A DNA stretch of 41,045 bases, taken from NCBI GenBank assembly GCA_005880395.1, contig VBHQ01000078.1:1-41045 (forward strand), written 5' to 3'. Each line of letters begins with the position of its first letter. The first letter of the stretch is position 1. A program made the position numbers and the translations under genes. The notes below the pieces were generated by a model, which did not search any database, was not told where the DNA came from, and saw only the letters and a program-made list of their open reading frames with translations. Positions 24,920 to 33,751 of this stretch are shown piece by piece. Source of the stretch: Chloroflexota bacterium (GTDB lineage: Bacteria; Chloroflexota; Dormibacteria; CF-121).

Positions 24920-25867
24920 TCAGGACCTGAGGGACTGACCTTCCCGGACTTTGAAAGCATCGAGGCATCCGGCGCTGCAGAAGAAGTCGGTTATGTCGCC
25001 CCTTTGCCACGTATGAATGGCGCCATCTACCTCGACCTGCATACCGCACACCGGATCGACCGCTACCTCGGGAAGAAGTCCGGCAGCGGCCGTATGGCTG
25101 AGACGACGCTCGGTCACGATCTCGGCCAGCGTCGCAAGCGCAATCTCCTCCTGGGAGCCGCCGACCGCGCTGTCGGCGGCACGACGCACGCGGTCGAGTC
25201 CGTTGGTCGCCCGGTCGGCGAGGATGGCAAGGACCGTCGCGGCCCGTCGGCGGCTCGCGATCAGACCGATGTATGGGGTCTTGTAGGCGAGCAGTGCCTG
25301 GATTGCGTCTTCGTCGTAATGGCCCATCGTCGCCACCACGCACCAGGTATTGCCGTCGGGTGGCGCGACCGAAAGATCGAGCGAATTGATCACGTGGTCG
25401 GCCTCTGGGAAATCGGCTGTTATGGCCCCGGGATGCACTGCCACTGTCGTAAACCCCATCGTGGCTCCCAGCCTGACCAGCGTTTGCGCTGCTGGCGTAT
25501 TGCCGGCAACAAGGAGCCGGGCGCGCGGCAGCTGGGGGTCGATGAAAACATCGAGCGACCCGGCGCTTGGACAGGTGCTCATGTGGCTGACCACGCCCGG
25601 CCGATGCTCCGGCGCCTCCTCCGGCGCGATGGTCACCAACCGTGGCTGGCCGTCGCCGAGCGCGATCAGGGCCTCCCGCCTTACGAGCGCCTCGGAGCAG
25701 CTGCCCCCAATCCAGCCCCATAATTTGCCGTCCGGCGTAACAAGCGCCTTGTCACCTGGGCGCGCTGACGTGGGCGGCTCGACCCGGACGACGGTCGCCA
25801 CGACGAAGCGCTGACCGCTCTGACGCAGCTGCACCGCCCGATCGAGGACCTCTTCAGCCAGGGACAT
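24920..25867 (-). CDS. XdhC/CoxI-family maturation factor fused to a C-terminal YHS domain
   Basis: 315 aa. Residues 1-110 are the XdhC_CoxI domain (FVVATVVRVEPPTSARPGDKALVTPDGKLWGWIGGSCSE), and residues 115-260 the Rossmann-like XdhC_C domain (ARLLVAGNTPAAQTLVRLGA, YIGLIASRRRAATVL). The tail, from about residue 267, is a YHS domain: VDPVCGMQVEVDGAIH, then FFCSAGCLDAFK, with three cysteines. XdhC proteins bind the molybdenum cofactor and help sulfurate it; YHS domains are often metal-related. It starts 3 nt after the form I coxL stop, so it should serve this enzyme. The XdhC homologue in the form II set (coxF) has no YHS domain. A copper-handling role is my inference. Confidence 0.88.
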   Translation of the reverse strand: MSLAEEVLDRAVQLRQSGQRFVVATVVRVEPPTSARPGDKALVTPDGKLWGWIGGSCSEALVRREALIALGDGQPRLVTIAPEEAPEHRPGVVSHMSTCPSAGSLDVFIDPQLPRARLLVAGNTPAAQTLVRLGATMGFTTVAVHPGAITADFPEADHVINSLDLSVAPPDGNTWCVVATMGHYDEDAIQALLAYKTPYIGLIASRRRAATVLAILADRATNGLDRVRRAADSAVGGSQEEIALATLAEIVTERRLSHTAAAGLLPEVAVDPVCGMQVEVDGAIHTWQRGDITDFFCSAGCLDAFKVREGQSLRS

Positions 25868-25870
25868 TGG

Positions 25871-28225
25871 TTACTCAGCGGCGCCGACTTCGTGCAATGC
25901 AGACCAGATCTTGTCGGATGTGACGGGCATGTCGATGTTCTTAATCCCTAGATGGGCGACCGCATCGATCACGGCATTGACGAACGCCGCGGGCGAACCC
26001 ACCGTGGCCGACTCGCCAATGCCTTTGGCGCCTATCGGATGGTGAGGCGACGGTGTGACAGTCTCATAGGTCTCGAAGTTGGGCGTCTCCCAACTCGTTG
26101 GCAAGAGGTAATCGGTGAAGTTCGAGCCGAGGCAGTTGCCCTCCTCGTCGAAGGTGATGAGCTGCATGAACGCGATGCCAAAGCCCTCGGCAAGGCCGCC
26201 ATGGATCTGACCCTCGACGATCATCGGATTGATCCGTACACCACAGTCGTCGACAGCAATCATGCGCCGTACTTTCGCCTGCCCCGTGCCGCGATCGATA
26301 TCGACCACCACCAGATAGGTGCCGAACGGATAGGTAAAGTTGGGCGGGTCGTAATATGTGACGCCCTCGAGTCCAGCCTCCATGCCATCGGGCAGGTTCG
26401 TATATGCCGCGAAGGCGATTTCCTGAATCGTCTTCGACTTCGATGGCGCTCCCTGGACAAAAAACTTGCCGTGGTCGAAATCGATATCTGCCTCGGAGGC
26501 TTCAAGTAGGTGGGCCGCGATCTTCTTGGCCTTGTCGCGCAGTTTGCGCGACACCATGGCGGTCGCGGCGCCGCCCACCGGAGTGCTGCGGCTCGCGTAC
26601 GTGCCGAGCCCGTACGGGGTGTTGTCGGTGTCCCCCTCCTGGACCATGACGTCCACGGCGGGGATGCCCAACTCCTCGGTTACGATCTGCGCGAACGTCG
26701 TCTCATGACCCTGGCCCTGGCTTTTCACACCGAGCTTGAGGATCGCTTTCCCAGTCGGGTGGACGCGTAGCTCGGCGGAGTCGAACATGCGCAGGCCTGC
26801 GATATCGAAATGCTTACCTGGCCCAGCCCCCACGACCTCGGTGAAGCTGGCGAGTCCGATGCCCATCAGCTCGCCACGCTTGCGTTTTTCCGCCTGCTCC
26901 TTGCGTAGCTCGTCATACCCGGCTTTTTCGAGCGCTAGCCGCAAGGCTTTCTCGTACTGGCCGCTGTCATAGTCGAAGCCCGTCGCCGACGTGTAGGGGA
27001 ACTGCTCCGGCCGGATGAAGTTCTTCGATCGCAGCTCCGCGGGATCCATCTTCAAGTCGATCGCTGCGGTTTCGACAAGCCGCTCGATGAGGTAAGAAGC
27101 CTCGGTGACGCGGAAGGAGCAGCGATAGGCCACGCCGCCGGGAGCCTTGTTGGTGTAGGCGCCGTCCGTCTCGACGTGCGCGGCCGGGATGTCATAGGAG
27201 CCTGTCACGATATGGAAGAGCCCGGCGCGGAACTTCGAGGGCTGGGCGTCCGCATAAAAGGCGCCGTTATCGCTCAGCATCTTGACGCGCAGGCCGAGCA
27301 TCCGACCGTCGTTGGTCACGGCTAGCTCGCCCTTCATGTGATAGTCGCGGGCAAAGCCGGTCGAGATGAGATTCTCGCTCCGGTCCTCCACCCACTTGAC
27401 GGGTTTCCCGAGTAAGAGCGACGCCGCCGTTGCGACGACATAACCCGGGTAGATCGGCACCTTGTTCCCAAATCCGCCGCCGATGTCCGGCGAGAGGATG
27501 CGGATCTTCTCCTCGGGGAGACCAGCGACGATCGCAAAGAGTGTCCGATGCGCATGCGGGGCCTGAGATGTCATATAGATGGTTGCGTTGCCTGTCACGG
27601 GACTGATGTCTGCGACAATGCCGCACGTCTCGACCGGTGACGGATGGCAGCGCGGATAGAACGTCTCCAGGCTAACCACGCGCTCCGCCCTGGCAAACGC
27701 CTGTTCCGTCTTGGCCTTGTCACCGGCTTCCCAGTGATAGATGTGGTTCGATGACTGCCCCTCCTTCTCGTCACGGACCAGCGGCGCCCCCGGTTCGAGC
27801 GCCTGGTAGGGATCCACGACTGCTGGAAGGACGTCGTAATCGACTTCGATCAGCTGCGCGGCATCACGGGCGACGTATGGATCTGTCGCAATGACGCACG
27901 CCACTTCCTGGCCCTGGAACCGAACCTTGTCCGTAGCGAGCACGGCCTGCGTGTCGCCGGACAGGGTCGGCATCCAGGCCAGCTTGTGCTGGGCTAGCAG
28001 GTCGCCGGTGACAACCGCCACTACACCGGGCACCGCCTGCGCCGCGTCGGCCTTGATCGACTTGATCCTGGCATGGGCGAACGGGCTGCGCAGGATCGAC
28101 ATATGCAGCATTCCCGGGAGCACAATGTCGTCGACGTAATTACCCTTGCCCTGGATAAAGCGGTCGTCTTCCTTGCGCTTGATGCTCTCGCCGATGAACC
28201 CCTTCAGCGGTGTTTCGGTGGCCAT
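25871..28225 (-). CDS. coxL: Aerobic CO dehydrogenase large subunit, form I
   Basis: Molybdenum hydroxylase subunit that oxidises CO to CO2 at a Mo-Cu centre. 784 aa (Oligotropha CoxL is 809). The active-site loop is AYRCSFR at residues 366-372, with C369 the copper-binding cysteine that defines true form I enzymes; the flanking text GGVAYRCSFRVTEASYLIER is highly conserved. Also present: PDIGGGFGNKV and KSQGQGHETTFAQ for cofactor binding, and GAKGIGES with the catalytic glutamate near the C-terminus. No damage is visible. It is last of the coxM-S-L order, the canonical form I arrangement, with gaps of 2-3 nt, so strongly coupled. It probably supports scavenging of low-level CO. Confidence 0.96.
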   Translation of the reverse strand: MATETPLKGFIGESIKRKEDDRFIQGKGNYVDDIVLPGMLHMSILRSPFAHARIKSIKADAAQAVPGVVAVVTGDLLAQHKLAWMPTLSGDTQAVLATDKVRFQGQEVACVIATDPYVARDAAQLIEVDYDVLPAVVDPYQALEPGAPLVRDEKEGQSSNHIYHWEAGDKAKTEQAFARAERVVSLETFYPRCHPSPVETCGIVADISPVTGNATIYMTSQAPHAHRTLFAIVAGLPEEKIRILSPDIGGGFGNKVPIYPGYVVATAASLLLGKPVKWVEDRSENLISTGFARDYHMKGELAVTNDGRMLGLRVKMLSDNGAFYADAQPSKFRAGLFHIVTGSYDIPAAHVETDGAYTNKAPGGVAYRCSFRVTEASYLIERLVETAAIDLKMDPAELRSKNFIRPEQFPYTSATGFDYDSGQYEKALRLALEKAGYDELRKEQAEKRKRGELMGIGLASFTEVVGAGPGKHFDIAGLRMFDSAELRVHPTGKAILKLGVKSQGQGHETTFAQIVTEELGIPAVDVMVQEGDTDNTPYGLGTYASRSTPVGGAATAMVSRKLRDKAKKIAAHLLEASEADIDFDHGKFFVQGAPSKSKTIQEIAFAAYTNLPDGMEAGLEGVTYYDPPNFTYPFGTYLVVVDIDRGTGQAKVRRMIAVDDCGVRINPMIVEGQIHGGLAEGFGIAFMQLITFDEEGNCLGSNFTDYLLPTSWETPNFETYETVTPSPHHPIGAKGIGESATVGSPAAFVNAVIDAVAHLGIKNIDMPVTSDKIWSALHEVGAAE

Positions 28226-28228
28226 GGC

Positions 28229-28735
28229 CTAGCTCCCTGCCCCGACCGGAATCGGAACGGCTGCCGACAGCTTCATCTGCGCGGACGCGGCGCGGACCGC
28301 CTTCACGATGTTGACGTAGCCCGTGCAGCGGCAAATGTTTCCCGAAAGCGCCCAGCGGATCTCTTCCTCATCCGGATCGGGATTGTCCGCGAGCAGCGCG
28401 AAGCTCGACATCATCATGCCGGGGGTGCAGAAGCCACACTGGAGACCGTGCTCCTGCTTGAATGCGGCCTGGATCGGATGCAGCTTGCCACCAGCGGCAA
28501 GGGCCTCGACCGACGTGAGCTGCCGGCCGTCGGCTTGGACGGCAAGGACGGCGCAGGATTTAACCGGGACGCCGTCCAGGAGGACGATACAGGCGCCGCA
28601 GTGCGACGTATCGCAGCCAATGTGGGTGCCCGTCAGACGCAGTCGTTCGCGGATGAAATGCACCAGCAGCAATCGGGGCTCGACATCGGCGGTGACCATT
28701 TCTCCATTGACCGTGAGGCTGATCGATCGTCCCAT
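28229..28735 (-). CDS. coxS: CO dehydrogenase small (iron-sulfur) subunit, form I
   Basis: 168 aa carrying two [2Fe-2S] clusters that pass electrons from the Mo site to FAD. The plant-ferredoxin-type cluster uses [16 protein letters not shown] and a later cysteine in [13 protein letters not shown]; the second cluster uses [11 protein letters not shown] and [14 protein letters not shown]. All eight cysteines are in place. [10 protein letters not shown] (with His) is the usual form I version; the other coxS in this window has Asn there. It lies between coxM and coxL with 2-nt and 3-nt gaps. Confidence 0.96.
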   Translation of the reverse strand: MGRSISLTVNGEMVTADVEPRLLLVHFIRERLRLTGTHIGCDTSHCGACIVLLDGVPVKSCAVLAVQADGRQLTSVEALAAGGKLHPIQAAFKQEHGLQCGFCTPGMMMSSFALLADNPDPDEEEIRWALSGNICRCTGYVNIVKAVRAASAQMKLSAAVPIPVGAGS

Positions 28736-28737
28736 TG

Positions 28738-29610
28738 CTAGGCACCTCCCTGCGCCCGTTCGCGGGCCCGGCGCAATCCTCGCTCTGTAAAGACCCGAAC
28801 AACGTTGCGCTTGTAGTCAACCGATCCACGGTTATCGGCTTTGGGCTCTGCCGCGGCCGCGGCGAGCGCGGCAGCTTCTTTGATGGTGGCATCGTCGAGC
28901 GCGCGGCCCTTGAGCGCCGCCTCGGCCCGGTCGGCCTTTAAGTTCTGTGGGCCGACTGCCGTCAGGCCGATCCCGGCGCTCTTCACCTTGCCATCGTCCA
29001 TCTGCAGATGAACCGCCACCGCGACCGTGGCAAAGTCGCCGACCTTTCGCTCCAGCTTCAGATAGGAGCCTCCCTTCCGGCCATCGGCAGCTGGCACGCG
29101 GATCTCGACCAGAAGCTCATTCGACTTGAGCGCGCTGCTGAACGGACCCGAGAAGAAATCGCGGGCCCGGATCGTGCGGCTTCCCCTTTTCGAGCGAAGC
29201 ACAAACTCGGCGTCGAGCGCCAGCATCACCGAGCCCCAGTCGCCTGCCGGGTCGGCATGCGCCAGTGAGCCGCCTACGGTGCCCCGATTTCGGACGATCG
29301 GATCGGCGACCTGGCGAGCGGCCTCCGCAATCACGGCATACTTCGAGGCCAGCATGCCCGACCGCTCGGCGGCCTTGTGCCTGAAGAGCGGCCCAATGCG
29401 CAGGACGCCGTCGTGCTCATCGAGGAAGTCGAGTTCTGCGACCCGATTTACGTCGACGAGATGAGCCGGGCTCGCGAAGCGCAGCTTAAGCAGTGGAATC
29501 AGGCTCTGGCCGCCGGCCAGGACCTTGCTCTCATCGCCTAACGCGTCGAGAAGGTCGAGCGCCTCGTCCATCGTTTCAGGCGCGGAATATTCAAAGGGCG
29601 CTGGCAGCAT
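28738..29610 (-). CDS. coxM: CO dehydrogenase medium (FAD-binding) subunit, form I
   Basis: 290 aa flavoprotein subunit that hands electrons to the respiratory chain. The FAD pyrophosphate motifs are present: [16 protein letters not shown] (usually AGGHSLLP) and [17 protein letters not shown]. The C-terminal domain runs to the usual end ([19 protein letters not shown]). ATG 29610 is preceded by GAGGAGGGG at good spacing, better than the TTG at 29616. It is the first gene of the form I operon and has a strong promoter just upstream. Confidence 0.95.
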   Translation of the reverse strand: MLPAPFEYSAPETMDEALDLLDALGDESKVLAGGQSLIPLLKLRFASPAHLVDVNRVAELDFLDEHDGVLRIGPLFRHKAAERSGMLASKYAVIAEAARQVADPIVRNRGTVGGSLAHADPAGDWGSVMLALDAEFVLRSKRGSRTIRARDFFSGPFSSALKSNELLVEIRVPAADGRKGGSYLKLERKVGDFATVAVAVHLQMDDGKVKSAGIGLTAVGPQNLKADRAEAALKGRALDDATIKEAAALAAAAAEPKADNRGSVDYKRNVVRVFTERGLRRARERAQGGA

Positions 29611-29658
29611 GAACAACCCCTCCTCGAGTTGATAGCGAACCTGTCGACCTGCGCCCTA

Positions 29659-29687
29659 ACCCTAGTCCGGCTGGAAAGGCTTGTCAA
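29659..29687 (-). promoter_or_regulatory. Promoter of the form I coxMSL operon
   Basis: On the minus strand TTGACA (29682-29687), 17-nt spacer, TAGGGT (29659-29664): a consensus -35 and a 4/6 -10. It lies 49 nt upstream of coxM in the 91-bp gap after the molybdopterin-binding gene, so the form I set can be transcribed alone. Confidence 0.65.
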
Positions 29688-29701
29688 TCACGGGATGATC
29701 A

Positions 29702-30627
29702 TCAACCATCGTCCTCGGTCCGCCCGCGGTAGGAGGGGAACCGGAACGCCATGTCCTTTGATAGCAGCCCACCGTGGCCAAGGCCGTTGAAGTCGGCGGC
29801 CGTGACCCGCACGCCCGTGAACAGGCGGGGAAGGATCAGGTCGAGCACCGTGGCCTTCGAGAACATACCGCAGGCTGCCACTCCGAAGATCGGCTTTCCG
29901 TCCAGGTAGGCGAGCCAGACCGCGCTGCCCGGATGGGCCGGGGCTCCACGCTTTTCGATGGTGGCGCCCACGCGTTCGAGCGCGACCAGCGTCGGATCCA
30001 GGGGATCCGTTGCATTGGCGCCGGCCGTGAGCAGCAGGTTGGCGTCGGCGAGCAACGCGGGGATGGCGCGTTGGACGGCATCAGTCTCATCGAGCACGTA
30101 GTGGATCTGGCGAAAGCCAGCACGCGCACGACACCGTGGTTGCCGACCAGGCGCTGCGCATCATGCAACCGAGCCACAGGGACAACGAAGGGCGTGACTT
30201 TCACCCCCGCAACCGTCTTGTCTTTGGAGACCAGCTGGCCATCGAAGAGGGTGAAAACCGAGACATCCTGGATGCTGTTCAGCGACTGCAGGGTCGGCAC
30301 GTCCACCTGGAAGATTCCGTTGATTGCCGCGCTCAGTCGCGCCTGGCTTTCAACCGGTTCATGCCGCGTGATCCCCGGCCCGGCCACGATCTGCGCCAGC
30401 GCTCGCGCCGCCTCGTCCTCGTGCAGATCGCCGGCTTCCATGCGGACCACGTGCAACTCATCGATCCCGCTCGCAGCGACGACCGGCCAATCGTTACGCG
30501 AAAGAATCCGACCCTTGTGCAGCAGCGGCCGGTGCTGGCCATTGGGGCCCATCAGCGTTTGCGCCAGGACTGCGCCGTCGATTGCCTCGGCGGTTAGCGC
30601 CGTTCCCCGAAGTGCCTCGGCTTTCAC
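29702..30627 (-). pseudogene. Molybdopterin-binding (MoeA/MogA-like) protein, internally deleted and frameshifted
   Basis: Probable molybdenum cofactor handling protein of the CODH cluster. The N-terminal frame (GTG 30627, GTGA overlap with coxF) has HRPLLHKGRILSRNDWPVVAASGIDELHVVRMEAGDLHEDEAA, a MoeA-N-like start, and reaches RLHDAQRLVGNHGVVRVLAF. The C-terminal frame resumes at IHYVLDETDAVQRAIPALLADANLLLTAGANATDPLDPTLVALERVGATIEKRG and CGMFSKATVLDLILPRLFTG, the MoCF-binding part. About 30-40 residues between are missing. The junction at 30107-30120 is a perfect hairpin CTGGC-GAAA-GCCAG. As written it cannot make a full protein, although the cofactor would be needed by both CODHs. Confidence 0.78.
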
Positions 30628-31628
30628 GCGCTGGTCGTGGCCATGGACGCGACCGGACCGGTCATCGGGCCGCCCCGCTTTCCGTGACGAACGGCAATCA
30701 TCTCGGCCAGGATCGCCAGCGCCGTTTCTTCAGCGGTTTGGGCGCCGAGGTCGAGGCCGATGGGTGCGTGCACCCGTTCGAGATCCGTCGGATTGATCCC
30801 GGCGGCGACCAGGCGGGCAACCCGTTCCCGGTGGGTTTTTCGACTTCCGATCGCTCCGATGTATCGCGGCCTTCCCTGGAGTGCCGCCGTCAATGTCGGG
30901 TCATCAAACTTTGGGTCGTGGGTGAGGATCACGATGTACGTCGAGCTGTCCATCGGCAGCTGCTTCAGAATCTCATCGGGCCAGGCATTGATCACCCGTC
31001 GCGCGTTTGGAAAGCGCGCGGCGTCGGCAAACTTCGACCGCGCGTCCACGATGGTCACGCGAAAGCTAAGCGCGGTGGCGAGCTCGGTCAGCGGGATCGC
31101 AACGTGCGAACCGCCGAAGATGTACAGCTCGGGGGGCCGGGGAAACGGCTCGAGGAAGGTGCCGTCGCGCCGCACCGGCGTCTCGTTCTCCAGCAGGTCA
31201 CGTAACTCGCCCTCATCGGGAGTCAGTAGCTCGCGGGCGCCAGGCGTCTTGGACACGTCGGTCTGCAGGACCACCGGCGTCTCGGCTTCGAGCGCGGCGA
31301 TCAGCTGCCGGTGCACTTTGGAGAGCGGCTCCACGAGGACGTCGAGCTCGCCACCGCAGCTCAATCCGACCGAAAAGGCCAGATCATCGCTGACGCCGTA
31401 GTGAAAAAGCTCCGCGGGTTTGCCGTTGAGGACGAGCTGTGCCTGCTCGAAGACCTCGCCTTCGAGACAGCCGCCACTGACTGACCCGGCGATCTTCCCC
31501 GACTTGCTGATCGCCATCCGCGAGCCGGCCGGCCTGGGGGCGCTGCCCCAGGTGCTGATCACCGTCGCCACCGCGACCGGATCATTGCTGGCCAGCCAAT
31601 CTTTGACGTTGGCCATGACATCGCGCAT
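30624..31628 (-). CDS. coxF: XdhC/CoxF-type molybdenum cofactor maturation factor
   Basis: 334 aa. The XdhC_CoxI domain (PVAVATVISTWGSAPRPAGSRMAISKSGKIAGSVSGGCLEG, VGLSCGGELDVLVEPL) is followed by an XdhC_C Rossmann domain (PELYIFGGSHVAIPLTELATALSF, YIGAIGSRKTHRERVARL, APIGLDLGAQTAEETALAILAEM). All expected motifs are there, and it ends without a YHS domain, unlike the XdhC protein after the form I coxL. It follows coxE by 33 nt and overlaps the molybdopterin-binding gene by 4 nt. In the CODH literature CoxF-type proteins act in cofactor insertion; the D-E-F order matches Oligotropha. Confidence 0.92.
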   Translation of the reverse strand: MRDVMANVKDWLASNDPVAVATVISTWGSAPRPAGSRMAISKSGKIAGSVSGGCLEGEVFEQAQLVLNGKPAELFHYGVSDDLAFSVGLSCGGELDVLVEPLSKVHRQLIAALEAETPVVLQTDVSKTPGARELLTPDEGELRDLLENETPVRRDGTFLEPFPRPPELYIFGGSHVAIPLTELATALSFRVTIVDARSKFADAARFPNARRVINAWPDEILKQLPMDSSTYIVILTHDPKFDDPTLTAALQGRPRYIGAIGSRKTHRERVARLVAAGINPTDLERVHAPIGLDLGAQTAEETALAILAEMIAVRHGKRGGPMTGPVASMATTSA

Positions 31629-31661
31629 ATCCAGAGTGTAATGAGGGTCCCTGAACTTACC

Positions 31662-32831
31662 TCAGGCGCTTGCGGGAAGGAGCGTTTGCCGGCGGAATGG
31701 GCGCCGTCCGGCGGTTTCGAGCAATAGGGCGCCGAGCGCCTCGAGATTCGCCAGGTTATGCGCTGGTAGGAAGTCATCCACGAATGGCAGCGCGGCCTGC
31801 AGACCGAGCGTAAGCGGCTCATAGCCGGGTGCCCCCATCAACGGGTTCATCCAGATGAGGCGGTGACACGAGCGCTGCAGGTGGGCAATGGCACGCCGCA
31901 TCTGATCGGCATCACCCCGATCCCAGCCGTCGCTGATGATCGCGACCGTGGCGCCATGGCCGAGCACCCGGCGGGCGTAACGCCGGTTGAAGGTCTCGAG
32001 CGCCTCGCCGATCCTCGTTCCGCCGGACCAGTCTTCGACCGTCGACGTGACACGGTTTAGCGCCGTGTCCACGTCGTGGTGCCGAAGCAGGCCGGTGATT
32101 CGGGTCAACCGCGTCGCAAAGACGAACGCCTCAACTCGCGTGCTTGCCGTCTTCAACGCGTAGGCAAAATTGAGAAGCAGCCGCGTATAGCGCTCCATGG
32201 AGCCGCTGATATCGCAGAGCAAGACCAGCGGCCGGGGTCGCAGGCTTGCGCTTTTCCACGAAAAAACCAGGAGCTCGCCGCCAAACCGCAGGCTGTGACG
32301 GAGCAAGCGCCGCATATCCAAACGGTCGGCGCCGCCTGGACGCATGCGACGCGACCGGGTCAGACCGGCCGGCAATCGCATCAGGCGGATCAAACGGCGG
32401 ACCTCCGCCATCTCGGCCTCATTGAGCGAATCGAAGTCCTTCTCGCGAAGGAGCTCGGCTCTCGAGTAACTCGCGATTTCCTGCTCCTCGGCGTCGGCGC
32501 CCATGTCCATGTCGTCCAGAACTTTCAGCTGGCGGCTCCCCAGGCTGATCGACCGGGCTTCGTGATCATCCATCGATCCGGCGACCGACGCCGGCTGCTC
32601 GAGCGGCCGCACACCGAGAAAGGCGCCAAGCGCCCGATCCAGGACCGGCAGCTCTTCCCGCCGCCGCGCGAAGTGGACGCGGACGACCGTCCGCAGGTCA
32701 TCGAACCGGCTCATCTCGATCAGGCTGAGCGCTCGGAGGAAGGGAAGCATCCGCGCCGGCCCGGCATCAAACCCTAGCCCGCGCAGGATGCGCCCGAAGT
32801 GCAGCCAGTTGCGGACCAGAATGCTGGTCAA
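31662..32831 (-). CDS. coxE: VWA-domain CODH maturation protein CoxE
   Basis: 389 aa, CoxE-like von Willebrand A protein that works with the AAA+ ATPase CoxD in assembling the Mo-Cu centre. The MIDAS metal site is seen as LVLLCDISGSMERYTRLLLNFAYAL (DxSxS), with a Thr in SGGTRIGEALETFNRRYA and Asp in ISDGWDRGDADQMRRAI. The N-terminal 170 residues are a helical charged region typical of the family. The start is TTG 32831, overlapping the coxD stop by 4 nt (TTGA), consistent with coupled synthesis of partners. Confidence 0.93.
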   Translation of the reverse strand: MTSILVRNWLHFGRILRGLGFDAGPARMLPFLRALSLIEMSRFDDLRTVVRVHFARRREELPVLDRALGAFLGVRPLEQPASVAGSMDDHEARSISLGSRQLKVLDDMDMGADAEEQEIASYSRAELLREKDFDSLNEAEMAEVRRLIRLMRLPAGLTRSRRMRPGGADRLDMRRLLRHSLRFGGELLVFSWKSASLRPRPLVLLCDISGSMERYTRLLLNFAYALKTASTRVEAFVFATRLTRITGLLRHHDVDTALNRVTSTVEDWSGGTRIGEALETFNRRYARRVLGHGATVAIISDGWDRGDADQMRRAIAHLQRSCHRLIWMNPLMGAPGYEPLTLGLQAALPFVDDFLPAHNLANLEALGALLLETAGRRPFRRQTLLPASA

Positions 32832-33724
32832 GCGAGAGCACGGGCCAGGAGCTCTCGAGAGCCGGTACCACGCAGTCGCTCAAGGTCCTCCTGGTACTTG
32901 ACGATCGATCCGAGCGTCGCCTGGACCGCCGCCTCATCGAGCTCGGTCTGGTCCAACGCCATCAGCGCCCGGGTCCAGTCGAGCGTTTCCGCAATGCCTG
33001 GGAGCTTGTACAGATCGAGGCGCCGGACACCACCGATGAAGGCGCTGACCTGGCGGGCCAGCTTTTGGGGCACATCGGGGATGCGCGTGTTGATGATTTC
33101 GAGCTCGCGATCGACCGACGGGTAATCGATCCAGAAATAGAGGCATCGGCGCTTGAGGGCGTCATGGATCTCGCGCGTTCGGTTCGACGTGATGATGACG
33201 GCAGGGGGCTTCACGGCCTTGATCGTGCCGATCTCGGGGATCGAGATCTGGTAATCCGACAGCAGCTCGAGAAGAAACGCCTCGAACTCGTCGTCGGCGC
33301 GGTCGATCTCATCGATCAGGAGAACGGGCGCGCTGCCGCCGTCCGTCTCGATCGCCTGCAGCAGCGGCCGCTTCACCAGGAACTGGGGACTGTAGATCTC
33401 GCGCTCGGCCTGTTCCCGATCCGCCCCTGTCGATTCGAGTAGCCGAATGTGCAGCATTTGTTTGGCATAGGCCCACTCGTACACCGCGGTGTTGACGTCG
33501 ATCCCTTCATAGCACTGCAATCGGATCAGGCGGGTGCTCAGGATTTCGGCGAGAACCTTGCCGACCTCGGTCTTCCCCACTCCGGCCTCGCCCTCGAGCA
33601 GGAGCGGCTTCTCGAGTGTCAGGGATAGAAATAGCGTCGTGGCCAGGCTGCGGTCCGCGACGTAGTGATGCTCGCGCAGCGCCCGCTCGACGTCCTCAAT
33701 CGTCGAGATGGGCAGGCCTTTCAT
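32828..33724 (-). CDS. coxD: MoxR-type AAA+ ATPase CoxD
   Basis: 298 aa. Walker A GEAGVGKTEVGKVLAE, Walker B VLLIDEIDRADDEFEAFLLELL, sensor I ITSNRTREIHDALKRRCLYFWIDYPS with the arginine finger. This is the MoxR group. CoxD in Oligotropha remodels apo-CODH so that the Mo-Cu site can be sulfurated and copper-loaded. ATG 33724 is preferred; the track start (33757) lies in the repeat-derived leader. There is no strong ribosome site at either, so coupling to coxM may have been lost when the upstream gene was truncated. Confidence 0.93.
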   Translation of the reverse strand: MKGLPISTIEDVERALREHHYVADRSLATTLFLSLTLEKPLLLEGEAGVGKTEVGKVLAEILSTRLIRLQCYEGIDVNTAVYEWAYAKQMLHIRLLESTGADREQAEREIYSPQFLVKRPLLQAIETDGGSAPVLLIDEIDRADDEFEAFLLELLSDYQISIPEIGTIKAVKPPAVIITSNRTREIHDALKRRCLYFWIDYPSVDRELEIINTRIPDVPQKLARQVSAFIGGVRRLDLYKLPGIAETLDWTRALMALDQTELDEAAVQATLGSIVKYQEDLERLRGTGSRELLARALA

Positions 33725-33751
33725 CAATGCCGATTGTAAGTTCGAGGCCCC

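Noticed and set aside
24804-25721. 305-aa minus-strand ORF overlapping the XdhC-YHS gene
   Set aside because: Out-of-frame shadow; low-complexity Arg/Gly/Ser sequence.
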